DNA of 64,000 nucleotides, taken from positions 18,698 through 82,697 of the forward strand of contig CAZRHE010000007.1 of the NCBI GenBank assembly GCA_964599875.1, in the 5' to 3' direction. Origin of the DNA: RGIG4097 sp964599875. Its GTDB lineage: Bacteria; Bacillota; Clostridia; Christensenellales; CAG-917. Below, piece after piece: positions 49,401 to 58,601 of the stretch. Made by a program: the position numbers and the translations under genes. Position 1 is the stretch's first letter; each line of letters begins with the position of its first letter. The notes under the pieces are model-generated. The model had not been told where the DNA came from, did not search any database, and saw only the letters and a program-made list of their open reading frames with translations.

Positions 49401-51371
49401 TCACTCCTCCCCGTTCACTTTGAAGGAATCAACCTTGTTGAAATCCGCGTATTGATAAATATAATCTTTTCTGACCGCGCTGTCGTCCCCCATAAGCACG
49501 GTTATGCGTTTATCCGCCGCCGCCGCATCTTCAATCGTAACTCTCGTAAGTGAGCGTTTCGCGGGGTCCATGGCGGTGTCCCAAAGTTGTTCGGGATTCA
49601 TCTCGCCGAGTCCTTTGAAGCGTTGCAAAAGTGCTGTCTTGCCCATTTCTTTTTGTGCAATCGCGAGCGCGTCGTCGTCGTAGCAATAACGTATCTCGTC
49701 CTTCTTTTGCAATTTGTAAAGAGGGGGCATGCCGATATACACGTGTCCCTCTGTGATGAGTTGACGCATATAGCGGAAGAAGAACGTAAGGAGCAACGCT
49801 CTGATATGCGCGCCGTCTTGGTCCGCATCCGCAAGGATTATGACCTTGTCGTAGCGAAGTCCGGAAAGATCGAACGCAGGTTCTATGCCCGTGCCGAGAG
49901 CACTGATTATCGTGGATATTTCTTCGTTTGCAAGTATCTTTTCAAGAGGTGCTTTTTCTACGTTCAACGGTTTGCCGCGGAGAGGAAGAATTGCTTGAAA
50001 ACTTCTATCCCTCGCCTGCTTTGCACTGCCGCCTGCGGAATCGCCCTCGACTATAAACAATTCGTTTATCGCATAATTTCTCCCAGAACAACTCGACAAT
50101 TTGCCGATAAGGTTCGCGCCGTTGAGTTTATTTTGTTGGCGCGCGATATCCTTTGCTTTCTTCGCCGCCTCGCGAGTTCTTGCCGCGCCCATAGCCTTTG
50201 AAATAATCTTCTCCGCGCTTGCCTTGTATCCTCTCATTTGAAGGAGTTCTTCAAGTCTGTCGCCGACGAGATTTTCCACCTTTTGTCTGACTTCGGGATT
50301 GCCTAACTTGCCTTTTGTCTGTCCTTCGAATTGGACGTTTTGCATTTTGACGGTGATGACCGCGACCATGCCTTCTCTGAAATCTTCTCCGAGAAGGTTG
50401 GCTTGTTTTTCTTTGAGGATGTTGTTTTTGCGCGCATAGTCGTTGAACACTTTCGTGACTGCGCTCTTGAAACCGACTTCGTGCGTGCCGCCCTCTGCGG
50501 TCGGAATGCTGTTGACGTAACTATAAATGCTTTCAGAATAACCGTCCGTATGCTGAATTGCGACCGCCACTTCGAAATTTTTCTCTTTCGCCTCGACGTA
50601 AAGGGGCTTGTCGTAAAGAACGCTTTTGCCCTCGTTGAGATATTGCACGTAGTCCGCTATTCCGCCTTTAAAACAGAAAGTATCCGACTTTTCCGTGCCG
50701 CCGTCGAGAGGCATTCTCAAATCGCGAAGAATAATCGTCATGCCCTTGTTGAGATACGCGACGTCCCTCATTCTTTCCGCGATAACGGAATAATTGAATT
50801 TTTCCTGTCCGAAAACCTTTTCGTCGGGTTTGAAAGTGACGACCGAGCCCTGTCCTTTGGTTTTGCCTACGAGAGTGAGCGGAGTTTTGACCGCACCGCT
50901 TTTTACTTTGCCGTTGCCGAGTTCAGGGGAATGAAATTCCGCGCGATAAAGATTGCCGTCCCTCATGACTTCCACTTTGAGCCATTCTGAAAGAGCGTTG
51001 GTGACGCTTGCGCCGACCCCGTGCAATCCGCCCGAAAAAGCGTATTGGTCGTTGTCAAATTTCGCACCTGCGTGGAGTTGAGTGAAAATGACTTCGACGC
51101 CGCTGATTTTGAGTTTAGGGTGCTTGTCGACGGGCATACCTCTGCCGTTGTCGCTGACCCTTGCGACGCAGTTGTCGAGAAGTTCGATGGTTACGGTATC
51201 CCCGAAACCGTTCGCCACTTCGTCTACGCTGTTGTCGATGATTTCCCAAAGAATGTGGTGAAGTCCCTTATTCCCCGTCGTACCGATATACATACCGGGG
51301 CGTTTTCTTACGGCGTCAAGACCCTCTAAAATCTTGATGTCGCCGGCTTTGTAATTGCTGCTGAGTGCCAT
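49401..51371 (-). CDS. parE: Type II topoisomerase subunit B, ParE-like
   Basis: A 656-residue ATPase subunit. The GHKL ATPase site shows EIIDNSVDEVANGFG, VSDNGRGMPVD and GGLHGVGASVTNAL; the Toprim domain has IVEGDSAGGSAKQARDR and ILADADQDGAHIRALLL. AKQARDR rather than AKQGRNR is more ParE-like. ATG 51371 with AAAGGA upstream is chosen over a TTG at 51389. It pairs with parC three bases downstream. A gyrase assignment cannot be fully excluded. Confidence 0.88.
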   Translation of the reverse strand: MALSSNYKAGDIKILEGLDAVRKRPGMYIGTTGNKGLHHILWEIIDNSVDEVANGFGDTVTIELLDNCVARVSDNGRGMPVDKHPKLKISGVEVIFTQLHAGAKFDNDQYAFSGGLHGVGASVTNALSEWLKVEVMRDGNLYRAEFHSPELGNGKVKSGAVKTPLTLVGKTKGQGSVVTFKPDEKVFGQEKFNYSVIAERMRDVAYLNKGMTIILRDLRMPLDGGTEKSDTFCFKGGIADYVQYLNEGKSVLYDKPLYVEAKEKNFEVAVAIQHTDGYSESIYSYVNSIPTAEGGTHEVGFKSAVTKVFNDYARKNNILKEKQANLLGEDFREGMVAVITVKMQNVQFEGQTKGKLGNPEVRQKVENLVGDRLEELLQMRGYKASAEKIISKAMGAARTREAAKKAKDIARQQNKLNGANLIGKLSSCSGRNYAINELFIVEGDSAGGSAKQARDRSFQAILPLRGKPLNVEKAPLEKILANEEISTIISALGTGIEPAFDLSGLRYDKVIILADADQDGAHIRALLLTFFFRYMRQLITEGHVYIGMPPLYKLQKKDEIRYCYDDDALAIAQKEMGKTALLQRFKGLGEMNPEQLWDTAMDPAKRSLTRVTIEDAAAADKRITVLMGDDSAVRKDYIYQYADFNKVDSFKVNGEE

Positions 51372-51439
51372 CTTTCCGTCCTTTCTCAAAGTCGTCGCCC
51401 TTGCGGGCGCAATTATAGTATTTATACAATAATGAAATT

Positions 51440-51468
51440 ATTATAACACAATATGTTGTGGATTTCAA
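51440..51468 (-). promoter_or_regulatory. Promoter of parE-parC
   Basis: On the minus strand TTGAAA (51463-51468) and TATAAT (51440-51445) with a 17-base spacer. A second TATAAT-like box lies closer to the gene (about 51413-51420), and a small GC hairpin (GCCCGCAAGGGC) occurs in the leader. Confidence 0.75.
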
Positions 51469-51499
51469 GCGGAACGTCGCCGCTATTTTCAAAAAAAAT

Positions 51500-51525
51500 C
51501 GACGCTCCCGTTTTCGAGAGCGTCG
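51500..51525 (-). terminator. Terminator of the alpha/beta hydrolase gene
   Basis: CGACGCTC (51500-51507) pairs with GAGCGTCG (51518-51525); on the minus strand eight T follow. Confidence 0.9.
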
Positions 51526-51564
51526 GTAATTTTTATAGTTTTTACATTTTCGATATCTAACCGC

Positions 51565-52488
51565 TTATTTTATCATCTCGTTCAGTCTTGCAAGGAAGTC
51601 TTGATACACTTCGGCGTTGTTGATTTCGTTCAAAATCTCGTGACGCGCCTCGGGATAAAGTTTGACGGTGACGTCTTTCACGCCGAGATTCTTGAATTGC
51701 TCGTAAAGCGCGGTGACGTACTTGCCTTTCTTTCCGCCGACGGGGTCGTTATCGCCGGAGAAGATGCCGATAGGTCTGTCGAGTTTGACTTTGGCAAGGT
51801 TTTCGGGTTTGTAAACTTGTTTCAATCCGTTCAAGAAGAAGTTGAAGAACGCAATGGACATGACGTATCCGCATTGCTCGTCGAATATGTATTTTCTGAC
51901 GGTTTCTTTATCTCTCGAAAGCCAGGCAAAATCCGTTTTGTCCGCTTTGAAAGGTTTGTTGTAACTGCCGAAACTGAGTTTGTCGAGAAGTGTCGCCGTC
52001 TTTTCTCCGCCGTGGAGTTTGTATTGCAATTTGCTGAGAGCCGCACCGCCTGCGAGTATCGCCGCATCCATACGAGCGGAGCCCGACAATATAACGCCCG
52101 AAGAAAGGTTGTCGAGTTCGAGATAGCGTTGCGCTATGAAACTGCCGTAACTGTGTCCGAGAAGGATGACGGGCAAGCCGTATTTTTCTTTAAGATACGC
52201 GGTGATTGCGACTTCGTCTTGCACGGTGTCGAAATAGATATCTCCTTTGTGATATCCCTTCACCCCTTTGGTGCTTTGTTTGGTCGAGGTCTGACCGTGT
52301 GCGCGGTGGTCGTCAGCATAGACGATAAAGCCGTTTTTGTTGAGGAAGTTCGCAAAATTGTCGTATCTGCGCGCGTGTTCCGCCATGCCGTGCGAAATTT
52401 GGACTACGCCTTTTGGATTTTTCACGTCGTTCCAAAGATAACATTGAATCACTGTTCCATCAAAACTCTTAAATTTCTCGGGTTTCAT
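51565..52488 (-). CDS. Alpha/beta hydrolase, monoacylglycerol lipase-like
   Basis: A 307-residue hydrolase of the serine aminopeptidase S33/lysophospholipase type. The nucleophile elbow is LLGHSYGSFIAQ, the oxyanion region VQISHGMAEHARRYD, the acid lies in FSGDNDPVGG and the histidine in YPEARHEILNE. No signal peptide. GAGGAG precedes the ATG. Probably splits a monoacylglycerol or lysophospholipid; substrate is inferred from family likeness. Single-gene transcript. Confidence 0.88.
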   Translation of the reverse strand: MKPEKFKSFDGTVIQCYLWNDVKNPKGVVQISHGMAEHARRYDNFANFLNKNGFIVYADDHRAHGQTSTKQSTKGVKGYHKGDIYFDTVQDEVAITAYLKEKYGLPVILLGHSYGSFIAQRYLELDNLSSGVILSGSARMDAAILAGGAALSKLQYKLHGGEKTATLLDKLSFGSYNKPFKADKTDFAWLSRDKETVRKYIFDEQCGYVMSIAFFNFFLNGLKQVYKPENLAKVKLDRPIGIFSGDNDPVGGKKGKYVTALYEQFKNLGVKDVTVKLYPEARHEILNEINNAEVYQDFLARLNEMIK

Positions 52489-52613
52489 ATTTTCTCCTCA
52501 TCGTGCGCAAGCGCACTCGTTTCATACTGAAAGTAATCTTATCACAGTCCGATTCAAAAATCAATACCGAACTTTTTCATCGGACGTTTTTAACGAAATC
52601 GCGTTTGAATAGT

Positions 52614-52643
52614 TTGAAACCTTATCCCGATTTTGCGCATAAT
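52614..52643 (+). promoter_or_regulatory. Promoter of murG, start codon at the expected +1
   Basis: TTGAAA (52614-52619) and CATAAT (52638-52643) are 18 bases apart. The -10 ends seven bases before the murG ATG, so the transcript would begin at or next to the start codon. Confidence 0.6.
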
Positions 52644-52650
52644 ATGGAGG

Positions 52651-53694
52651 ATGAAATCAATTATCCTGACGGGCGGAGGCACGGGCGGTCACGTCTATCC
52701 CAATATCGCTCTCCTCCCCGACCTAAAAAAAGAATACTCCGTCGTTTACGTCGGCGGCGAGGGGGAAACGCTCGAAAAAAGATTATGCGCGGAAAACGAC
52801 GTCGATTATCGCGCGCTTCCCACGGTAAAACTCGTCCGCTCGATTTCTCCGTCCGCAACCGCGAACAATCTCTCAATCCCTTTCAAATTATCCCGCGCCG
52901 TGACGCAAGCGGAAAAACTCATTGCTGACGTACGCCCCTCTCTCGTATTTTCAAAGGGCGGATACGTCGCGCTCCCCGTCGTGATTGCGGCAAGGAAAGC
53001 GGATATCCCCGTCCTGTGTCACGAATCCGATTTGACTTTAGGGCTGTCTAACAAAATCGGAAAATTTCTCGGAGCGAAAATACTCACCGCAAACCCCGAC
53101 GCAAAATTCGGCGACTGCGTAGGCATGCCGTTAAGGAAAGAATTATTTTCGGGCAAAAACCTACGAAAAACTCTCGGAGTGCCCGACGGATTTCCCGTAC
53201 TTTTAATCGTTGGCGGGTCAAGCGGCGCAAAGTCCCTCAACGATTTCGTCATTGACAATCTCGACGCCCTTACGAAGAAATATTTCGTTTTGCATATCGC
53301 GGGAAAAAATTCAACGCCGAAGACTCGTAAAAACTACTATGCCGTCCCGTACGCGGACGATATCCAAGATTTCTACGAAACGGCGGACGTCGTCGTATCC
53401 CGCGCCGGCGCAACCGCTCTTTTCGAACTTTCCGCCTTACGCAAAAAATGCGTATTCGTCCCTCTCCCCAAAGCCGCGTCGAGAGGAGATCAACTTTTGA
53501 ATGCGGAACTTGCAAAAAAATACGGAGCAAGCGTAGTGGCGCAAGAAAACCTATCTTCCCTTCCTCGCGAAATCGAAATCGCGCTATCCTCCCCGCCTAT
53601 GCGAAAAATTTCAACCGACACGAACGGAAAAATTCTCGACTTAATCCGTGATAGCATAAGGCGAGGTGACTTATGCTCAAACAAAAAACGGTAG
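52651..53694 (+). CDS. murG: UDP-GlcNAc:lipid I N-acetylglucosaminyltransferase MurG
   Basis: A 347-residue peripheral membrane GT-B enzyme that turns lipid I into lipid II for peptidoglycan. The glycine loop TGGGTGGHVYPN is at the N-terminus; FSKGGYVALPVVIAA, CHESDLTLGLSNK, IVGGSSGAKSLN and VVSRAGATALFEL are further family motifs. GGAGG lies directly against the ATG with no spacing, so it is unlikely to act as a ribosome site; together with the promoter position this suggests leaderless translation. Located away from a dcw cluster. Confidence 0.93.
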   Translation: MKSIILTGGGTGGHVYPNIALLPDLKKEYSVVYVGGEGETLEKRLCAENDVDYRALPTVKLVRSISPSATANNLSIPFKLSRAVTQAEKLIADVRPSLVFSKGGYVALPVVIAARKADIPVLCHESDLTLGLSNKIGKFLGAKILTANPDAKFGDCVGMPLRKELFSGKNLRKTLGVPDGFPVLLIVGGSSGAKSLNDFVIDNLDALTKKYFVLHIAGKNSTPKTRKNYYAVPYADDIQDFYETADVVVSRAGATALFELSALRKKCVFVPLPKAASRGDQLLNAELAKKYGASVVAQENLSSLPREIEIALSSPPMRKISTDTNGKILDLIRDSIRRGDLCSNKKR

Positions 53695-54968
53695 CAAAAT
53701 GGTTGGCGGTTATTCTACTTTTGACGATAGCGGTTGGGAGTTATCTGCTGTACGACGCCGTGTTCAAAGAAGTGGACGTGCAAGCGGACGCCGACGGAAA
53801 CGAGGATAATAACACTCCCGACGACGAAACCGACGCCCTACCCGAAACACCGCCGCATATTCCTTTTTACACTTCCCTGCCGAGAGAATCCGAAATTATA
53901 GGAAACGCGGTCGTATCTCACGTAGGCGGAGAGGGCGACGACGAATTTTTGTCCGCGGTGGCTTTTGGGGAAAACGAATTCGTGTTTTTCAATTCAAATT
54001 CCGAAGAATACGACTTGCGCGAAAAAGGATTGCACCTTGCTCTCTTTCGGAGTGGCAGTCTAAAAAGCGTGGACAAAATTTCTAACGGTGAATTTCTCGA
54101 TGCAAAACTATGCGCAAAGGGTGTTGCGGTCGCGGTTAAGGAAGAAGAAAACGTAACCCTATATCTCTATTCGACAGACGGCGCTTTGATAGCGAAAACC
54201 GCAATCGAAAACGCGGATGATTTCAAGTTTTATCTTGGCGGAGATACACTATGCGCGTTTTACGTAAGCAACGGCTATTTGCGTTTTTTGGAATATCTCG
54301 ACTGCGTGAAAGAACAACGCTCCCCTTATCTCGTTTCGACGCATGCAACCGAGATAAACGCAGTGCTCTACATAGGCGGCAAATTCCTTGTCGCGACCTC
54401 GACAAACGACGGAGTGAAAGGATACACGTTTGAGCAAAACAATGGTTTTATATTGTCGTTTTCGATAGATAATCTTCGTTTTAAGCAAATAGAGTGCGTC
54501 GGGGGTGTGGATTCCACAATCCTGTTATTGCTTGAAAACGGCGAAGAATCCGCCCTCGTTTCGCTTAAAGATTTTGGAATCGACAACCGCAAAAGTATTG
54601 AAGAAAAAAGCGCGGTCATCGCAAAAAGCGAAGATGGTTTCGACCTTATCGCAAGCGGTAAGACTTATACTTTTTGCAAGCACCTCGACTTGATTTCGTC
54701 AAAAGACAACTCCTTTTATTTCGACGAGATTTCAGCCTTTGCTCCTTATAAAAACGGGGTGTATTTCATATCGAAAAAAGACGGTAAAAATTCGCTATGT
54801 TCGTCTGCGGACGGAGTGCTTGTTTCTCTCCCCGATTCTCTTATAAATCCCGCCGTATCGCCGAAAGCGGAAAGCGTCGAAATCTACTCTTCGTCCTCCT
54901 CGTCCGTCGGCGTAGCAAGAGCAAACTTCGGAGGATACGACGTCTTTTCTTTCACTTATCCGAGATGA
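53673..54968 (+). CDS. Signal-anchored exported protein, unknown function
   Basis: A 431-residue protein with a short basic start, one hydrophobic N-terminal segment (WLAVILLLTIAVGSYLLYDA), an acidic low-complexity stretch around residues 35-60 and then a beta-rich outer region. Short recurrent strand patterns (EFVFFNSNSEEY, TLYLYSTDGALIAK, FLVATSTNDGVKGY) suggest a propeller-like fold. It overlaps murG by 22 bases, with GAGGTGA before the ATG, so it is co-expressed with lipid II synthesis. Family not recognised. Confidence 0.72.
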   Translation: MLKQKTVAKWLAVILLLTIAVGSYLLYDAVFKEVDVQADADGNEDNNTPDDETDALPETPPHIPFYTSLPRESEIIGNAVVSHVGGEGDDEFLSAVAFGENEFVFFNSNSEEYDLREKGLHLALFRSGSLKSVDKISNGEFLDAKLCAKGVAVAVKEEENVTLYLYSTDGALIAKTAIENADDFKFYLGGDTLCAFYVSNGYLRFLEYLDCVKEQRSPYLVSTHATEINAVLYIGGKFLVATSTNDGVKGYTFEQNNGFILSFSIDNLRFKQIECVGGVDSTILLLLENGEESALVSLKDFGIDNRKSIEEKSAVIAKSEDGFDLIASGKTYTFCKHLDLISSKDNSFYFDEISAFAPYKNGVYFISKKDGKNSLCSSADGVLVSLPDSLINPAVSPKAESVEIYSSSSSSVGVARANFGGYDVFSFTYPR

Positions 54969-54982
54969 TTTTTCTTTGGTTG

Positions 54983-55011
54983 TTGACAATATCCTCTCTT
55001 CATATTAAAAT
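54983..55011 (+). promoter_or_regulatory. Consensus promoter with start codon at +1
   Basis: TTGACA (54983-54988) and TAAAAT (55006-55011) with a 17-base spacer. The ATG of the next gene begins seven bases after the -10 box, where transcription itself is expected to start. Confidence 0.8.
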
Positions 55012-55017
55012 AAAGAT

Positions 55018-55386
55018 ATGGGCAGAAGAAACAAAGAAATTTCATATCAAACTCAACCTTATTCGGACATGAAAGCGCGTTCGATAGTTTTGTTCGTGGG
55101 CTTCGGGCTTACGACAGCGTCTTTCATATTTGCCGCGCTTTGCGTGTTTATGCTCTTCTTCAATATGGAAGGCATGGTTCCCGCGGCGCAAACGACCGCA
55201 TCCCTTACGAAGATATTCTCTATCGTTGCGCTTGCGACGTCCTTTTCGGGAGTTATTCTCTCTGTTGCAGGCGCAAACACTCATACGGGATTTGCAAAAC
55301 TCTCATTCTTCTTTGCGATTGTAGGATTTTTCGCAGGACTGGTTATGTTTTTCCTCTCCTCTTTCGCGGTGTTCCTTTTCGGCTAA
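55018..55386 (+). CDS. Small three-helix membrane protein, probably leaderless
   Basis: A 122-residue protein with a polar N-terminus (GRRNKEISYQTQPYSD) and three hydrophobic segments near residues 22-46, 66-85 and 95-120. No known family. No ribosome site precedes the ATG; the consensus promoter ends seven bases before it. It is followed by a hairpin terminator, so it is a single-gene unit. Function unknown. Confidence 0.7.
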   Translation: MGRRNKEISYQTQPYSDMKARSIVLFVGFGLTTASFIFAALCVFMLFFNMEGMVPAAQTTASLTKIFSIVALATSFSGVILSVAGANTHTGFAKLSFFFAIVGFFAGLVMFFLSSFAVFLFG

Positions 55387-55415
55387 ACTAAATCTAAAAC
55401 TTTTCTCGTTATAAA

Positions 55416-55440
55416 AACCGCTTGCAGAGCGCAGGCGGTT
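55416..55440 (+). terminator. Terminator after the small membrane protein gene
   Basis: AACCGCTTGC (55416-55425) pairs with GCAGGCGGTT (55431-55440), allowing one wobble, followed by ATTTATTTT. Confidence 0.72.
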
Positions 55441-55523
55441 ATTTATTTTGGCAAATCACAATCGAGCGTAACGCTAAACGCAAATGCAGTTCACAGAATT
55501 TACGTAGTATTAGTTTGTTTTCG

Positions 55524-56168
55524 TCAATCGTTTTCGGCGTCCGAATTTTCATCCGCCGCGCCTGCGTCTTTTTCATCGACTGCGGACGGCTGATTATCGT
55601 CAAATTCACCAAACTCCGTCTTATCGTCTAAATCCTCGTCTTCTTCCAATGCGACGTTTTCTTTCGACGGATTGATTTTACGATTCAGTCCTTCCACTGC
55701 AAAGTGACACACGATTCCCGTTACGAGCCCAGCAATTCCGCCTGCAAGCAACATATAAGGAAGATAGTAAAACACCGACGTGCCTATAACTATCGTAGCG
55801 ACGAGAATTTGCACGAAGTTGTGTATCATCCCGCCCGCGACGGATAGTCCGGTCGTCGAAAACAGTTTCGTTTTGTGTAGTAACACCATTACCGTATACG
55901 CGACGAGTGCGGAGGGCAAAGACCATATGAGCGTTGAAAAACTGCCCGCATACACTGCGGCAAGCAAACATTTCAAAACGAGGACGATATAACCTTCCCC
56001 GACGCCTACGAGCAAGAAACACGCAAGCAACACGACGTTGCATAGCCCTATTTTTGCATAAGGCAGCATAGGGATGATAGGCGGGATATAACTCTCGATA
56101 AGGGACACGATGAGCGCAAGTGCAAGCATTATGCCCGAAAGTGCGATTTTCTTTGCGGAGATTTTCAC
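55524..56168 (-). CDS. Gx transporter/heptaprenyl diphosphate synthase component I-family membrane protein (EetB-like)
   Basis: A 214-residue membrane protein with about five helices (residues 8-165) and an acidic cytoplasmic tail. KIALSGIMLALALIVSLIESYIPP and AKIGLCNVVLLACFLLVG are typical of the family named after heptaprenyl diphosphate synthase component I. In Listeria-type extracellular electron transfer loci this family (EetB) occurs with a NusG-II protein (EetA) and a secreted flavin transferase, as here. ATGA overlap with the upstream NusG-II gene. Confidence 0.82.
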   Translation of the reverse strand: MKISAKKIALSGIMLALALIVSLIESYIPPIIPMLPYAKIGLCNVVLLACFLLVGVGEGYIVLVLKCLLAAVYAGSFSTLIWSLPSALVAYTVMVLLHKTKLFSTTGLSVAGGMIHNFVQILVATIVIGTSVFYYLPYMLLAGGIAGLVTGIVCHFAVEGLNRKINPSKENVALEEDEDLDDKTEFGEFDDNQPSAVDEKDAGAADENSDAEND

Positions 56169-56539
56169 GTTATTGCGTCCACCTCCCTGCCCGAAATTTT
56201 GACGACGACTTTATTTGGAAGGCAAACAATCATCCCGCCCGACGAAGTCAATGGAGAGTTATTCACGCACAACTGCTCCACGCAGTCGCTATGCTCGACC
56301 CACGCTTTTCCGTCTTTTATCACGACGGTCATCTTGCCGTCGAGCAAGTCGATTTTCATATCCGAATACAGCGACACTTCGTATTTAAGCACGCCGTCCA
56401 CGTAGATTTGCACGTATTCGTCATCACCGCCGACGGCAAAAATAATCGTTAAAATCACGGCAACGAGCAAAACCGCAAGGAGAATCAAGTCCCCCTTTTT
56501 GAAAATGGTTTTGAAACTGCTTTTCAACTCATTCCGCAT
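56165..56539 (-). CDS. Membrane-anchored NusG domain II protein (EetA-like)
   Basis: A 124-residue protein with one N-terminal membrane helix (LILLAVLLVAVILTIIFAVGG) and an outer NusG domain II-like fold: KMTVVIKDGKAWVEHSDC, QLCVNNSPLTSSGGMIVCLPNKVVVKISG. Two cysteines (in EQLCV and IVCLP) are a usual feature of this family. AGGTTAAA precedes the ATG. It sits between apbE and the Gx transporter gene, the order expected of a flavinylation/electron transfer module. Confidence 0.88.
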   Translation of the reverse strand: MRNELKSSFKTIFKKGDLILLAVLLVAVILTIIFAVGGDDEYVQIYVDGVLKYEVSLYSDMKIDLLDGKMTVVIKDGKAWVEHSDCVEQLCVNNSPLTSSGGMIVCLPNKVVVKISGREVDAIT

Positions 56540-56567
56540 TTTAACCTACCGAAACGATTATATAAAC

Positions 56568-57542
56568 TTACTTTTTTGCAAAATCGACGCTTCCGACGAC
56601 TTCGTAATTCATATCAGACGTTATGACGACTGCATTTAGAGATAGGGCACCGAGCAACTCTTTTCCGCGCTCTAAACCAAGCACCATAACCGCCGTTGCG
56701 ACGGCGTCGCCGAGTGCGCCGTCCGAGGTTATCACGCTCACCGATATCACGCCGCTATCCGACGGTCTGCCCGTAAACGGATTTATGATATGGTGATATC
56801 TCACGCCCTCGTAGTCGTAATATCTTTCGTAGTCGCCGCTTGTCGAAATGCACTCTCCCGCATTGAGAGTAAGGCTCCCGAAATACGGCAGGTCGCTTTC
56901 TCTCGGATTGCCTATGCCGATAGAATAAGAGTCGTTGCAAGCGACTATGTTTCCGCCGAGGTTTATAAGTGCTTTTACGGCGACGCCGTCCTCCGCAACG
57001 TCCACTGCGTATCCCTTTGCAACTCCCCCGAAATCCAATTTTGCTTCGTCGTATCCCACATTTTTGGTGACCGTTTTTTTCTCGTAATCGATAGTGAATG
57101 CGTCGTGGAATCCGACGAGTTTTTTTGTTTCTTCGATTTCTTCTTCGGTAGGCGGAGTTTTTGCGATGACGGTCGAATACAAATCGCCGCTGAAATTCCA
57201 TAGGCGCACGAGAGGATAGACGGACGGGTCGTATGCACCACCCGACAAGGCATACACTTTTTCCGCGACTTCGAGGATTGCCATAACGGTTTCGTTACAT
57301 TCCACCGCTTCCCCCGCTTTTGCATTGTTAATTTTGTATACGTAACTGCCTTCGACGGTGGGCGAAAGCCATTTTTCAAGGGTGTCGAAATAGGTTTCGA
57401 TATCGTCGGACGGGTCTTTCACCCCTTCCCAGTCTATCTCGAGAAAAGTCCCGAAAACAAAAGAACGTGTCGTCCGATTGCACGCGCAAAACGAAACGAC
57501 ACATAATATAATCGCTACAAGAGCGAGAACGAATTTTTTCAT
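56568..57542 (-). CDS. apbE: FAD:protein FMN transferase, lipoprotein
   Basis: A 324-residue exported enzyme that attaches FMN to Ser/Thr of target proteins. The signal peptide ends in a Cys-rich lipobox (SFCAC). Family motifs are GTFLEIDW, GGAYDPSVYPLVRLW, KLDFGGVAKGYAVD, YHHIINPFTGRPSDSG and the metal-site DGALGDAVATAV. ATG 57542 overlaps the DegV stop as TAATG. Its neighbours EetA-like and EetB-like point to flavinylation outside the membrane. No FMN-binding target protein is in the window. Confidence 0.92.
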   Translation of the reverse strand: MKKFVLALVAIILCVVSFCACNRTTRSFVFGTFLEIDWEGVKDPSDDIETYFDTLEKWLSPTVEGSYVYKINNAKAGEAVECNETVMAILEVAEKVYALSGGAYDPSVYPLVRLWNFSGDLYSTVIAKTPPTEEEIEETKKLVGFHDAFTIDYEKKTVTKNVGYDEAKLDFGGVAKGYAVDVAEDGVAVKALINLGGNIVACNDSYSIGIGNPRESDLPYFGSLTLNAGECISTSGDYERYYDYEGVRYHHIINPFTGRPSDSGVISVSVITSDGALGDAVATAVMVLGLERGKELLGALSLNAVVITSDMNYEVVGSVDFAKK

Positions 57543-58408
57543 TATCTCGTGACCGCCGTATAGATTATGCCGACGGTGCCGGGGCCGCAATGCGCGCCGA
57601 TGACGGGACCAACGGGTTGCACCCAAATTTCCGCGTTAGGCGCAAATTCGACGACCGCTTTTTTGATTTCTTCGACGGCGGCGTCGTTGTTTGCACCGAC
57701 TATAGTGATAGGTGCGCCGTCTATATCGACGTACTTTTTCTTGAATTCCTGCAACATAAATTGCACTGCTTTTTTGAAACCTTGCTGTTTTGCAAACACT
57801 TCGATTTCACCGCTTGCGCCGACGTTCAATATGGGTTTGACCTGCATAAGGTTGCCGAATTTCGCTTTATTAGGGGAAAGACGTCCGCCGCGGGAAAGGT
57901 ATTTTAGGTCGTCCACGACGAAATATATCGCCGCGTGGTCGGTTATGGATTCGAGATACTCGTACGTTGCGTCAATATCTCCGCCGTTTTCGCGGAATTT
58001 TTTCGCGCCGAGGTAGACTTGAAGTCCCGTCCCCATGCAAATGCTCAACGTATCGAATTTTCTGAAACGCACGGACGGATATTTTGCGGACAATTTGTCG
58101 ACGGCGGCTTGCATAGGCGCAAACGTACCCGACATTTTGGACGAAAACGCTACGTAAAGGATATCTTCGCCCGCCGCGAAATAAGGCTCGAAAATCGAGG
58201 TGTAATTATCCTCGTTGAGCCCTGACGTAATTGCGGTCGCGCCCGCTTTCATTCTATCGAAAAATCCGACGAAATCGGTGTTTTCGCCGAGGTCGTACAT
58301 TCTTTCGACGCCGTCAATGGTATACGGCATGCCGATAACTTTAATATCGAGTTCCCGAGCGGTGGTGTACCACAGTTCGCTGTCGGTGTCGCAAAAATAA
58401 ACGGACAT
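57542..58408 (-). CDS. DegV-family fatty-acid-binding protein
   Basis: A 288-residue protein of the DegV/FakB family, which binds one fatty acid and can present it to a fatty-acid kinase. MSVYFCDTDSELWYTT at the start, ATAITSGLNEDNY, the serine-rich ligand segment YVAFSSKMSGTF and the C-terminal GPVIGAHCGPGTVGI are family marks. ATG 58408 is preceded by GAGGAGAA; the frame runs 19 residues further without a site. First gene of the degV-apbE-eetA-eetB unit. Confidence 0.9.
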   Translation of the reverse strand: MSVYFCDTDSELWYTTARELDIKVIGMPYTIDGVERMYDLGENTDFVGFFDRMKAGATAITSGLNEDNYTSIFEPYFAAGEDILYVAFSSKMSGTFAPMQAAVDKLSAKYPSVRFRKFDTLSICMGTGLQVYLGAKKFRENGGDIDATYEYLESITDHAAIYFVVDDLKYLSRGGRLSPNKAKFGNLMQVKPILNVGASGEIEVFAKQQGFKKAVQFMLQEFKKKYVDIDGAPITIVGANNDAAVEEIKKAVVEFAPNAEIWVQPVGPVIGAHCGPGTVGIIYTAVTR

Positions 58409-58542
58409 AGTTCTCCTCACTGTTTTTATCAAAGTTATTTTAATATATGTGCGGATTTTTGTCAATATTTATGAGGCTTACGCGCGCGATTAAAGGATAT
58501 AACAAAATAATTTTCAATCGATGAACAAAATTTTTATTTTAA

Positions 58543-58570
58543 TTGTACTTTAACTTATCGGCGTGATAAT
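58543..58570 (+). promoter_or_regulatory. Probable promoter of the S1C protease gene
   Basis: TTGTAC (58543-58548) and GATAAT (58565-58570) with a 16-base spacer, 31 bases before the start codon. Confidence 0.55.
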
Positions 58571-58601
58571 AGGCGTAGAAAAACTTAGAGGTATATTATT
58601 T

